Source: Allotamlana fucoidanivorans
Lineage (GTDB): Bacteria; Bacteroidota; Bacteroidia; Flavobacteriales; Flavobacteriaceae
DNA: 64,000 nt
NCBI RefSeq assembly: GCF_006265225.1
Contig: NZ_VDCS01000001.1
Span: 310,001-374,000 of the forward strand
Direction of reading: 5' to 3'
Part shown: one piece after another, positions 33,363-41,259 of the stretch
Layout: every line of letters starts with the position of its first letter
Position numbering within the stretch: the first letter of the stretch is position 1
Program-made: the position numbers and the translations under genes
Notes under the pieces: model-generated
What the model saw: the letters and a program-made list of their open reading frames with translations, nothing else
Databases searched by the model: none
What the model was told of the DNA's origin: nothing

Positions 33363-34835
33363 CTAAAACTTTATAGCAAAGCCGGTATAAATACCAATGA
33401 AAAATGGCGTAAAATTACCCGACGTATTTTTAAAGGTGTTAAACTGATATTTAAACATGGGTTCTAAGTTTAAATCAACCTTTTTGGTGAATTTATAGTT
33501 AAGTCCGAAACCTAAATTGGCACTATAACTTGTGCTGTTAATATTATTAGCTTCCCCTAAATAATCACGCTGCCCATTTTGGTTTTCACGATGAATTTCA
33601 TTATCACTCAAAAAGAATGAACTGAAACCACCAATAACATTAATACCTAGTCTACTATTTGATATAGCATACTGAATTTCTAATGGAATTTCAATGTAGC
33701 CTAGGTTTTGGTTAATAGTAGTATTTGAGGTGGAAAAGGTTTCGGGTGAAACAATGTTTAAAGTTTCTTTGCTTGCAAAAGACACACTTTCGTTATTTTT
33801 ATCAACCGTATTTACATTTTGAAGCGCACTGCTAGAGGATCGGCTAGACTGATATACAATAACATTATTAGTATTATAGCCTAGGTTAACTTTGTTAATA
33901 CCAGATCGAATTTTAATTTTGTCATTAATGGCATAACTTGTTGAAATACCATAGCTCATATTAATATCACCTGATTTAGGGTTTCTATTAAACTGCTCAT
34001 CAATAGAGGAGCCATCACCTAACGTGCTAAAGTAAACAGGCGCAGCGTTTGGGGCAACACTCCACCTGTTATTTGGTTGTTTTTCTTTTTCAGTTAAGAC
34101 TTTATTGTTTTCAATAGCTTCTTCAATGGTTAAGGTGTTCGTATGATTTTTTTCTCTTTCGTCTTTTTTATTTATAGAATTATTCAATGTTTCAGATTCA
34201 GATGATGCCACACTATTATTTTTTGATGCCTCTTGAATAAATGCTTTTACTTCATCTTTATTGATTAAAATAGCAGATGCTTTAGAAGGTGCTTGATTTA
34301 CCTGGTTTTTAGTAAAAGCAGTTTGATTTTTTAACTGAACACTTGTTTTTATAGAGGTTTTATGTCCTACATCTTCAGAATCTGATGGGTTTTTTGCATT
34401 CTGAAGCGTATTTTTTTGAATATTCTGTCGTATAATACTTGAATTTGATTTGGTACTGGAAACACTAGAGTTGTTTGAAGCTACCGAAGTAGGGTGCGTA
34501 ACTGGTGTTTCAACAGAATCTGTACTAGTTGGCTTAGACAACTCATCACTAATCGCATTTATATGTGTAGAGGTTGATGGGTTGTTTTCAGTATCAACAA
34601 TTTGAAATTCCTGTTCAGTATCTGTATCATTAAATATTAAAGTTCCAACGGTAAATAAAAGAGCAAGTAAGGCTGCAATACCAGCATAACGCCACCAAAT
34701 AGGAATAATACGACGTTTTTTCTTCTTTTCGTTTAATTGGGCCTCAATATTGTTCCAAACAGCATCATTAGGTGTGGCTTCAAAGTCTTTGAAACGTTCC
34801 TGAAATATTCTGTCTATATGTTTTTTTTCGCTCAT
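33363..34835 (-). CDS. Anti-sigma-like protein fused to an outer-membrane beta-barrel domain
   Basis: 490 residues with an unusual layout. Residues 1-46 are a charged, probably cytoplasmic segment (DRIFQERFKDFEATPNDAVW) like the N-terminus of Bacteroidota anti-sigma proteins. Residues 47-67 form a membrane helix (IWWRYAGIAALLALLFTVGT). About 70-255 is a Ser/Thr/Asn-rich linker. About 260-490 is an amphipathic-strand domain like the OMP_b-brl/PorT type, ending GIYTGFAIKF. One polypeptide would thus reach from the cytoplasm to the outer membrane. Its gene directly abuts the ECF sigma gene, so it most likely holds and releases that sigma factor. Confidence 0.75.
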   Translation of the reverse strand: MSEKKHIDRIFQERFKDFEATPNDAVWNNIEAQLNEKKKKRRIIPIWWRYAGIAALLALLFTVGTLIFNDTDTEQEFQIVDTENNPSTSTHINAISDELSKPTSTDSVETPVTHPTSVASNNSSVSSTKSNSSIIRQNIQKNTLQNAKNPSDSEDVGHKTSIKTSVQLKNQTAFTKNQVNQAPSKASAILINKDEVKAFIQEASKNNSVASSESETLNNSINKKDEREKNHTNTLTIEEAIENNKVLTEKEKQPNNRWSVAPNAAPVYFSTLGDGSSIDEQFNRNPKSGDINMSYGISTSYAINDKIKIRSGINKVNLGYNTNNVIVYQSSRSSSSALQNVNTVDKNNESVSFASKETLNIVSPETFSTSNTTINQNLGYIEIPLEIQYAISNSRLGINVIGGFSSFFLSDNEIHRENQNGQRDYLGEANNINSTSYSANLGFGLNYKFTKKVDLNLEPMFKYQFNTFKNTSGNFTPFFIGIYTGFAIKF

Positions 34836-35387
34836 TTATAATGATTGCGATTGTTCGCTATTGTTTTCCTGGTTGATATGCTGTTTCAAAATCTGTCTAG
34901 CTCTGGCTAAATTTGATTTTGAGGTGCCAATAGTAATGTTAAGCATATCTGCTATGTCTTTATGCGAATAACCATCTAGAACATATAGGTTAAACACCAA
35001 TCGGTATCTATCAGGTAATTCTTGTATAATTTTTAGAAGGTAATCAAGTGATAAGGATTCATCATCAATCTCTACTTCATCATCTTCTATTTGGTTCTCA
35101 CTAATAAGGTCAAAAACTTTTTCACTTCTATACCGTTGTAATACAGTGTTAATCGTGATACGTTTTATCCAGCCCTCAAAAGAACCTTTAAATGTATATT
35201 GTTCAATTTTTTTTAAAATGACCAGAAATGCGTCTTGCAAATTATCTTCAGCTTCAACACGATTTCTTGAATACTTTAAGCACAAAGCGAATAGTTTGTT
35301 AGCATATAGCTTATAAAGTTCACCTTGTGCTTTTGTATCATTAATTTTACAATTTTCTATGAGTTGCTTTAAACTCAAGTGGAACAT
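34836..35387 (-). CDS. ECF-type RNA polymerase sigma-70 factor
   Basis: 183 residues. Region 2 is visible at about 20-90 (YANKLFALCLKYSRNRVEAEDNLQDAFLVI, then GSFEGWIKRITINTVLQRYR). Region 4 lies at about 120-172 (LPDRYRLVFNLYVLDGYSHKDIADMLNITIGTSKSNLARA). The two are linked by an acidic stretch (IEDDEVEIDDESLS). It directs transcription of an extracytoplasmic stress regulon. It lies 24 bases after a lipoprotein gene and directly abuts the anti-sigma/barrel gene. A bipartite motif upstream of the operon may be its own promoter. Confidence 0.93.
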   Translation of the reverse strand: MFHLSLKQLIENCKINDTKAQGELYKLYANKLFALCLKYSRNRVEAEDNLQDAFLVILKKIEQYTFKGSFEGWIKRITINTVLQRYRSEKVFDLISENQIEDDEVEIDDESLSLDYLLKIIQELPDRYRLVFNLYVLDGYSHKDIADMLNITIGTSKSNLARARQILKQHINQENNSEQSQSL

Positions 35388-35411
35388 GTATTAATTAATA
35401 AATCTTTTTTA

Positions 35412-35840
35412 CTAGGCGCTAGGACTAGTAACTACTGGTACTTCAATTATAATAAATTGATCTTCGCCTTCTTCATCTTCACCTTGCCAAAACTTAAAGA
35501 TGTATGACCCGTTACTAGTAACGGTAAAATTAAACGTTTGTTCTACCAGTTCATCTTCTAGTGCTTCACAATTATCTTTATCAAAAACAATGTCTATCGG
35601 CGCTACAGTTCGTTCATTATTGTCTTTTGCATAATAAAATTCAGAAAAACTGTGGCACGTTGATGGTTTAAAGTAAGAGATGGTTATGGGGTAAGTTTCT
35701 CCCAATTCAAACTCATCAGGAATTTCAACAACAGATTCAACGGGTAAAACTTCAAGCCTAAAATTTGGATGATCGTTATTGTCTGTGCTACACGACAAAA
35801 ATAATACAAGTGTTAGGCAAATAAAAACTAATCTTTTCAT
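35412..35840 (-). CDS. Lipoprotein of the ECF sigma operon, function unknown
   Basis: 142 residues with a lipoprotein signal and Cys17 (LFLSC), an Asp/Asn-rich tether and an Ig-like beta domain (PVESVVEIPDEFELGETYPITISYF and SNGSYIFKFWQGEDEEGED). Two further cysteines (in STCHSF and DNCEAL) could form a disulfide. It is the first gene of the lipoprotein-sigma-anti-sigma operon and may be an envelope sensor or a target of the response. I do not recognise a named family. Confidence 0.75.
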   Translation of the reverse strand: MKRLVFICLTLVLFLSCSTDNNDHPNFRLEVLPVESVVEIPDEFELGETYPITISYFKPSTCHSFSEFYYAKDNNERTVAPIDIVFDKDNCEALEDELVEQTFNFTVTSNGSYIFKFWQGEDEEGEDQFIIIEVPVVTSPSA

Positions 35841-35880
35841 AATTAATAAATTCAGGGTTTTAATACATGTTTATATGTTG

Positions 35881-35909
35881 TAGATGTTTATGAAAAGGAA
35901 AGGTTGCGT
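35881..35909 (-). promoter_or_regulatory. Candidate ECF-type promoter of the lipoprotein-sigma-anti-sigma operon
   Basis: On the minus strand ACGCAACCT (plus 35901-35909) is followed after 14 bases by CATCTA (plus 35881-35886), about 40 bases before the lipoprotein start codon. It does not look like the housekeeping TTG/TAnnTTTG pattern; the AAC core is typical of ECF -35 elements. The same bipartite motif with the same spacing recurs at 37079-37105. Confidence 0.5.
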
Positions 35910-35912
35910 AGA

Positions 35913-35945
35913 GGTAAAAAAAAATCTCGCTTTTGCGAGATTTTT
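35913..35945 (-). terminator. Terminator after recA
   Basis: AAAAATCTCGC (35920-35930) pairs with GCGAGATTTTT (35935-35945) around a 4-base loop. On the minus strand a T run follows to 35913. It ends the recA transcript just before the ECF operon's promoter region. Confidence 0.85.
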
Positions 35946-35950
35946 ATGGT

Positions 35951-36952
35951 TTATTCTTGTGAAACAGCCAGCCTGACTTTTTCTTCCAGTTCATCCATGA
36001 GTTCTGGATTATCTTTTATTAAGGCTTTTACAGCATCTCGTCCTTGGCCTAATTTAGTTTCGTCATAACTAAACCAAGAGCCACTTTTTTTAACGATTTC
36101 ATATTCTACAGCTAAATCTAGAATTTCGCCAACTTTTGAAACGCCTTCACCATACATAATATCAAATTCAGCTGTTTTAAATGGTGGTGCTACTTTGTTT
36201 TTTACCACTTTTACTCTGGTTTTGTTTCCTGATACGTTACCATCAGATTCTTTTATTTGTGTGGAACGTCTTATGTCTAGTCTTACCGAAGCATAGAATT
36301 TCAAAGCGTTACCACCAGTGGTAGTCTCTGGGTTTCCAAACATAACCCCAATTTTTTCTCTTAATTGATTGATAAAAATTACAGTACAGTTGGTTTTGCT
36401 AATTGACGCCGTAAGTTTTCGTAATGCTTGCGACATCAACCGTGCATGTAGTCCCATTTTAGAGTCGCCCATTTCACCTTCAATTTCACTTTTAGGAGTT
36501 AATGCAGCAACAGAGTCAATAACCACTATATCAATAGCTCCAGAACGGATAAGGTTATCGGCAATTTCTAGGGCTTGTTCACCATTATCTGGCTGAGATA
36601 TAATTAAATTATCGATGTCAATACCTAGTTTTTCGGCATAAAATCTATCAAAGGCATGCTCAGCATCAATAAAAGCAGCGATACCCCCTGTTTTTTGAGC
36701 TTCAGCAATAGCATGTAAAGTCAGTGTTGTTTTACCTGACGATTCTGGACCATAAATTTCAATAATTCTACCACGCGGATACCCACCAACGCCTAAAGCA
36801 ATATCTAACCCCAATGAACCAGAAGGAATGGCATCTACATCTTGTATTGCGGCATCACTCATTTTCATTACTGTTCCTTTTCCGTAGGCCTTATCTAGTT
36901 TGTCTAAAGTAAGTTTAAGTGCCTTTAATTTAGCGTCTTTTTCACTGCTCAT
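35951..36952 (-). CDS. recA: Recombinase RecA
   Basis: 333 residues, normal length. Walker A is GPESSGKT (68-75). The Walker B-like [11 protein letters not shown] strand, loop L1 ([23 protein letters not shown]) and loop L2 ([22 protein letters not shown]) are all present. It catalyses strand exchange in recombination and triggers SOS cleavage where that exists. Monocistronic with its own terminator. I saw no LexA-type box upstream. Confidence 0.98.
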   Translation of the reverse strand: MSSEKDAKLKALKLTLDKLDKAYGKGTVMKMSDAAIQDVDAIPSGSLGLDIALGVGGYPRGRIIEIYGPESSGKTTLTLHAIAEAQKTGGIAAFIDAEHAFDRFYAEKLGIDIDNLIISQPDNGEQALEIADNLIRSGAIDIVVIDSVAALTPKSEIEGEMGDSKMGLHARLMSQALRKLTASISKTNCTVIFINQLREKIGVMFGNPETTTGGNALKFYASVRLDIRRSTQIKESDGNVSGNKTRVKVVKNKVAPPFKTAEFDIMYGEGVSKVGEILDLAVEYEIVKKSGSWFSYDETKLGQGRDAVKALIKDNPELMDELEEKVRLAVSQE

Positions 36953-37078
36953 TTATCAAATGTTTTATTGAGATTATGCTCGCTAAAATACTACATCTTT
37001 TATCATGACACAATAATAGTTTTCAACATAACGAAATGTCTCATGATGCTAAATTTTTTAAATAAATTAGAAAAAAAT
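36953..37078. other. recA upstream region, no gene seen
   Basis: About 125 AT-rich bases between recA and the candidate ECF-type promoter. It should contain the recA promoter, but no convincing -33/-7 pair stands out; GTATTTTAG on the minus strand is the nearest match. Confidence 0.4.
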
Positions 37079-37107
37079 ACGCAACCTATTTTGATGTAGT
37101 GCATCCA
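37079..37107 (+). promoter_or_regulatory. Second copy of the ACGCAACCT-N14-CATC motif (candidate ECF promoter)
   Basis: ACGCAACCT (37079-37087), 14 bases, then CATCCA (37102-37107). Elements and spacing match those upstream of the ECF sigma operon. No coding gene begins downstream before the terminator at 37156-37190. Confidence 0.45.
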
Positions 37108-37112
37108 AATGA

Positions 37113-37188
37113 TAACGGCGTTTTAATTTTAAAACTAGGTTGACTAACTCATATTAAAGCACTTAAGCGTTGGTTTGAGTGCTTTTTT
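37113..37188 (+). ncRNA. Candidate small RNA between recA and trhO
   Basis: A promoter-like motif (37079-37107) and an intrinsic terminator (37156-37190) bracket about 75 bases without a credible coding frame. The predicted RNA starts near 37113, contains a small hairpin (GTTTTAATTTTAAAAC, near 37129-37144) and ends in the terminator hairpin. trhO has its own promoter after the terminator. Alternatively the 23-codon stop-to-stop frame here (ending NGVLILKLG) is the relic of a lost gene. No expression data; this is inference. Confidence 0.35.
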
Positions 37189-37190
37189 TA
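37156..37190 (+). terminator. Orphan intrinsic terminator upstream of trhO
   Basis: AAAGCACT (37156-37163) pairs with AGTGCTTT (37178-37185), then a T run to 37189. No gene in front of it on the plus strand needs it, which is what draws attention to the region. Confidence 0.7.
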
Positions 37191-37199
37191 TGGAATAAA

Positions 37200-37229
37200 T
37201 TGTAAGGCGTCTTTAAAATTGTATTTTTG
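37200..37229 (+). promoter_or_regulatory. Predicted promoter of trhO-trhP-ferredoxin
   Basis: TTG at 37200-37202, 19 bases, then TATTTTTG at 37222-37229, a full match to the Bacteroidota pattern. Transcription starts near 37236, 34 bases before the trhO start codon. Confidence 0.65.
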
Positions 37230-37269
37230 CAGCCTTATAAAATCTTTTAACTTAAAAATTTAGTATAGC

Positions 37270-38343
37270 ATGCAACTGTACAATACATTAAGTGCAAAAG
37301 AAAGAGCAGCGTTAATCGAGAAAGCAGGAAAGGATCGGTTAACACTATCTTTCTATCAATATGCCAAAATTGAAAACCCTCAGGAATTTAGAGACCACCT
37401 TTTTGTTGTTTGGAACACATTAGATGTTTTAGGCAGAATATATGTTGCTCATGAGGGGATTAATGGGCAATTGTCACTTCCCGCTGATCGGTTTAATGCC
37501 TTTAAAGCACACCTAGATACCATCGATTTTTTAAAAGGTATTCGACTAAATATTGCCGTAGAGCAAGATAATATGTCGTTCCTAAAACTAAAAGTTAAGG
37601 TGCGACACAAAATTGTGGCTGATGGTTTGAATGATGACACGTTTGATGTGACCAATAAAGGTGTTCATGTAAACGCTGAGACTTTCAACACATTAATTGA
37701 AGATGAAAAAACCGTTTTGGTTGATATGCGTAATCATTATGAAAGTGAAATAGGGCATTTTAAAAATGCGATTACTCCAGATGTTGATACGTTTAGAGAA
37801 TCTTTAGATATTATTGAAGCAGATTTAAAAACACACAAAGAAGACAAAAACCTTGTGATGTACTGTACAGGTGGTATTCGTTGTGAAAAGGCCAGTGCCT
37901 ATTTTAAACACAAGGGCTTTAAAAATGTATTTCAGTTGGATGGTGGTATTATTGAATACACCAGACAAGTGAACGAAAAAACGTTGGAAAACAAGTTTAT
38001 TGGGAAAAACTTTGTATTTGATGAGCGTCGCGCTGAAAAAATCACAGATGATGTTATTGCACAATGTCATCAATGTGGTGCACCGTTTGATGTACATACC
38101 AATTGTGCTAATGATGCCTGTCATTTATTGTTTATTCAATGTGATGCCTGCAAGGAAGAAATGAATAATTGTTGTTCAACTACCTGTAAAGAAATTCATG
38201 CGCTGCCTTATGAAGAACAAAAGGCCTTAAGAAAAGGCCAGGGAAATAGTAATGATATTTTCAAAAAAGGACGCGCCAATCATTTGCCTTACAAGAAAGA
38301 TTTAAGAAATATTTTTGAAACCTTAAAGGTTGATAGATCGTAA
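37270..38343 (+). CDS. trhO: tRNA uridine(34) hydroxylase (rhodanese-domain, TrhO/YceA family)
   Basis: 357 residues. Order: an N-terminal acylphosphatase-like domain (about 25-115, with GRIYVAHEGINGQLS), a rhodanese domain (about 140-240) with active-site C199 in CTGGIRCEKASAY, and a C-terminal cysteine cluster (CHQCG, then several CxxC pairs through about 310) like a zinc ribbon. TrhO proteins use O2 to hydroxylate U34 of certain tRNAs, giving 5-hydroxyuridine. The U32-family gene that follows, and the ferredoxin after it, point to a second route to the same base. Confidence 0.93.
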   Translation: MQLYNTLSAKERAALIEKAGKDRLTLSFYQYAKIENPQEFRDHLFVVWNTLDVLGRIYVAHEGINGQLSLPADRFNAFKAHLDTIDFLKGIRLNIAVEQDNMSFLKLKVKVRHKIVADGLNDDTFDVTNKGVHVNAETFNTLIEDEKTVLVDMRNHYESEIGHFKNAITPDVDTFRESLDIIEADLKTHKEDKNLVMYCTGGIRCEKASAYFKHKGFKNVFQLDGGIIEYTRQVNEKTLENKFIGKNFVFDERRAEKITDDVIAQCHQCGAPFDVHTNCANDACHLLFIQCDACKEEMNNCCSTTCKEIHALPYEEQKALRKGQGNSNDIFKKGRANHLPYKKDLRNIFETLKVDRS

Positions 38344-38353
38344 CGTTACAGCT

Positions 38354-39598
38354 ATGCAAAAAATAGAATTAATGGCTCCAGCAGGAAATTTTGAATCGCT
38401 GCAAGCCGCTTTAGATAATGGTGCCGACTCCATATACTTTGGTGTAGAACAATTAAATATGCGTGCCAGAGCATCCATCAACTTCACCTTAGATGATTTG
38501 GAGGATATTTCAAAACGCTGCAAAGCTAAAAATGTAAGAACGTATTTAACCTTAAATACTATTATATACGATCACGATTTGTCCATTATAAAAACTTTGA
38601 TTAACAAAGCTAAGGAAGCTGATATCACGGCTGTAATAGCTATGGATCAGGCTGTGATTATGGCTGCGCGTGAAGCTGGTATGGAGGTGCATATTTCTAC
38701 ACAAATCAATATAACCAATATTGAAACCGTTAAGTTTTATGCCATGTTTGCCGATACTATGGTGCTTAGTCGTGAATTAAGCCTGCGTCAGGTAAAAAAG
38801 ATAACGGAGCAAATAGAAAAAGAACAAATTAAAGGACCTTCAGGAAAATTAGTAGAAATAGAAATTTTTGGTCATGGCGCCCTATGTATGGCGGTTTCTG
38901 GAAAATGTTATATGAGTTTACATTCTCAAAATTCATCGGCTAATAGAGGGGCTTGTAAACAAAATTGCAGAAAAAAGTATACGGTTATTGATCAAGAAAC
39001 TGGGTTTGAGATGGAACTTGATAACGAGTACATTATGTCTCCAAAAGATTTGTGTACTATTGATTTTTTGGATGAGGTTGTTGATGCTGGAATCAAAGTA
39101 TTAAAAATTGAAGGTCGAGGTCGAGCACCAGAATATGTAGCAAAAGTTATAAGATGTTATAGAGAAGCTATTGATAATATAGAAAACGGAACTTACAGTA
39201 AAGATGACGTTATTTCGTGGATGAAAACCTTAGAAACTGTTTATAATCGTGGATTTTGGAGCGGTTATTATTTGGGGCAAAAGCTTGGCGAATGGAGTAA
39301 AGGTTCAGGGTCTCATGCCACACAAAAGAAAGTTTATATAGGCAAAGGCACACACTTTTTTCCAAAAGCTCAAGTGGGTGAGTTTAAAATAGAAGCTTAT
39401 AATATTAATATAGGAGATACCATTTTGGTGACAGGGCCTACCACAGGCGCTCAAGAGATGGAAGTAACAGAGCTTTTTGTGAATGATGAAAAAAATGATC
39501 AAGGTATTAAGGGCGATATGGTAACTATGAAATTACCTTTTAGAATTCGTCAATCAGACAAACTGTACAAGATTGTTGAAAATAAAGTAGAAGCTTAA
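38354..39598 (+). CDS. trhP: U32-family protein, TrhP-like tRNA hydroxylation enzyme
   Basis: 414 residues from ATG 38354 (MQKIELMAPAGNFESL). An earlier ATG at 38330 lies inside trhO and is less likely. MAPAGNFESLQAALDNGADSIYFG is the classic U32 start. Four cysteines in the FGHGALC, GKC, GAC and NC segments (about residues 181-215) match the iron-sulfur site expected for TrhP-type enzymes, which make 5-hydroxyuridine at tRNA U34 from a prephenate-derived donor without O2. Older annotation calls this family a peptidase. It is 10 bases after trhO and overlaps the ferredoxin start by one base. Confidence 0.85.
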   Translation: MQKIELMAPAGNFESLQAALDNGADSIYFGVEQLNMRARASINFTLDDLEDISKRCKAKNVRTYLTLNTIIYDHDLSIIKTLINKAKEADITAVIAMDQAVIMAAREAGMEVHISTQINITNIETVKFYAMFADTMVLSRELSLRQVKKITEQIEKEQIKGPSGKLVEIEIFGHGALCMAVSGKCYMSLHSQNSSANRGACKQNCRKKYTVIDQETGFEMELDNEYIMSPKDLCTIDFLDEVVDAGIKVLKIEGRGRAPEYVAKVIRCYREAIDNIENGTYSKDDVISWMKTLETVYNRGFWSGYYLGQKLGEWSKGSGSHATQKKVYIGKGTHFFPKAQVGEFKIEAYNINIGDTILVTGPTTGAQEMEVTELFVNDEKNDQGIKGDMVTMKLPFRIRQSDKLYKIVENKVEA

Positions 39599-39828
39599 TG
39601 GTGGTTGTAACTTTACAACGTAATAAATGTATTGGTTGCAATTATTGCGTAGAATTGGCTCCCAATCAGTTTCAAATGTCAAAAAAAGATGGAAAAACCG
39701 TGTTGCTGCACGCCAATAACAAGAAAGGTTTTTTCACGTTAAGATCAAATGATGAATTGATTTTTGATGCTTGTGATAATGCTGCAAAAGCATGTCCTGT
39801 AAAGATTATTTCGGTGAAACAAGTTTAA
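39598..39828 (+). CDS. Single-cluster [4Fe-4S]-type ferredoxin
   Basis: 76 residues with C11, C14, C17 (CIGCNYC) and C66 followed by proline (ACPVK), the ligand set of one-cluster bacterial ferredoxins. A fifth cysteine, C59, may form a disulfide or be free. It starts on the last base of the trhP-like stop codon (TAATG), so the two proteins are made together. It may supply electrons or cluster-repair function to the U32 enzyme; this is inference from the overlap. Confidence 0.9.
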   Translation: MVVVTLQRNKCIGCNYCVELAPNQFQMSKKDGKTVLLHANNKKGFFTLRSNDELIFDACDNAAKACPVKIISVKQV

Positions 39829-39846
39829 ACATTTAATAAAAGGGAT

Positions 39847-39880
39847 GTTTTGAAACAAAATCATAATTCAAAACTTAACT
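39847..39880 (+). terminator. Weak terminator candidate after the ferredoxin gene
   Basis: GTTTTGAA (39847-39854) and TTCAAAAC (39867-39874) form an 8-base stem with a 12-base loop, followed by a short T-rich stretch (TTAACTTTTT). It is AT-rich and weak. Confidence 0.35.
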
Positions 39881-39978
39881 TTTTAAGTCCTGAGAATAAT
39901 CATATATTTACAAATTAAATAGTTTTAAGAACCTTCATTCGCATAATCTAAATTATTAGCGGATTCAATATATAAAAT

Positions 39979-41259
39979 ATGGCTTGTGCAAGTTGCTCAA
40001 CTAAAGATGGCACTCCAAAAGGCTGCAAAAATAATGGTACTTGTGGAACAGATAGTTGTAATAAACTAACTGTTTTTGACTGGTTAGCTAATATGTCTCT
40101 TCCCAATGGTGAAGCACCTTATAATTGGGTTGAAGTACGTTATAAAAACGGACGCAAAGAGTATTATTATAACGCAGAAAATCTCACGCTTAGTATTGGT
40201 GATATTGTGGCCACACAAGCAAAGGCGGGGCATGATATTGGCATGGTTACTCTTACAGGGGAGTTGGTGCGTATTCAAATGAAACGCAAAAAGATATCAG
40301 ACAATTTTAAGGAAGCTTTAAAAATTTATAGGAAAGCCAGCCAAAAGGATATTGATATTTGGCAAGCCGCTCGTGATAAAGAAGAGCCTATGAAAGTGAA
40401 GGCGCGCCAGTTTGCTATAGATTTGAAGCTTCAAATGAAGATATCAGATATTGAGTTTCAGGGTGATGCCAGTAAGGCTACGTTTTATTATACGGCCGAA
40501 GAGCGTGTAGATTTTAGAGAATTAATTAAGGTGTTTGCACGTGAATTTAGAACGCGTATTGAAATGCGTCAAGTTGGCTTCCGCCAAGAGGCAGCAAGAC
40601 TTGGAGGTATTGGGTCTTGTGGTAGAGAGCTTTGTTGTTCTACATGGTTAACAGATTTTCGTTCTGTAAGTACATCTGCCGCACGTTATCAGCAATTATC
40701 TCTAAATCCTCAAAAATTAGCCGGACAATGCGGCAAGTTAAAATGCTGTTTAAACTATGAGTTGGATACCTATCTTGATGCTTTAAAGAGTTTTCCAAAG
40801 TCTGATACTAAGTTACACACCGAAAAAGGAATTGCTGTATGTCAAAAAACAGATATTTTTAAAGGACATATGTGGTATGCTTATGAAGGCGAATGGATGA
40901 ATTGGCACAAAATTACTACAGAGCAGGCTAACGAAATTATCGAATTAAATAAAAGCAACAAAAAAATTACCAGCCTTGAGGAATACGCTTCAGATCTTAT
41001 AGAAGATGATAAGGCAACATTTGAAAATGTGGTTGGACAAGATAGTTTAACACGCTTTGATAGTCCAAAACGTAATAAAAAACGTAGAAATAATAGAAGG
41101 CGCGATAATAATCAGGGGGGTAACCAAAACAAAAACTCACAAAGTAAAGCCGCCGTTACCAAACCTGATGATAACAAGCCTAAACCTAATCAGAATAAAA
41201 GAGCTAAAAACAAAAGAAGAAAACCTAAACCTCAAAACAATAAAGATGCTTCAAAATAA
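39979..41259 (+). CDS. ricT: PSP1-domain protein, RicT/YaaT-like
   Basis: 426 residues. The cysteine-rich N-terminus (CASCSTKDG, CKNNGTCGTDSC) is followed by the PSP1 domain (about 60-290), whose signatures ARLGGIGSCGRELCC and AGQCGKLKCCLNYE are present. The C-terminus (about 355-426) is a Lys/Asn/Arg-rich, probably disordered tail. In Bacillus the RicT protein works in a complex that binds iron-sulfur clusters and affects RNase Y-dependent RNA maturation; whether that holds in this phylum is unknown. The gldH start lies inside the last 14 bases of this gene, so the two are co-expressed. Confidence 0.9.
   Translation: MACASCSTKDGTPKGCKNNGTCGTDSCNKLTVFDWLANMSLPNGEAPYNWVEVRYKNGRKEYYYNAENLTLSIGDIVATQAKAGHDIGMVTLTGELVRIQMKRKKISDNFKEALKIYRKASQKDIDIWQAARDKEEPMKVKARQFAIDLKLQMKISDIEFQGDASKATFYYTAEERVDFRELIKVFAREFRTRIEMRQVGFRQEAARLGGIGSCGRELCCSTWLTDFRSVSTSAARYQQLSLNPQKLAGQCGKLKCCLNYELDTYLDALKSFPKSDTKLHTEKGIAVCQKTDIFKGHMWYAYEGEWMNWHKITTEQANEIIELNKSNKKITSLEEYASDLIEDDKATFENVVGQDSLTRFDSPKRNKKRRNNRRRDNNQGGNQNKNSQSKAAVTKPDDNKPKPNQNKRAKNKRRKPKPQNNKDASK

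Noticed and set aside
37025-37139. Possible small gene ending NGVLILKLG before the orphan terminator
   Set aside because: Only 23 codons are open between stops and there is no start codon, so it is at most a relic; kept only as an alternative to the small-RNA idea.
41057-41245. Upstream extension of gldH
   Set aside because: The added residues are an out-of-frame reading of the ricT tail, and the lipoprotein signal begins at 41246.
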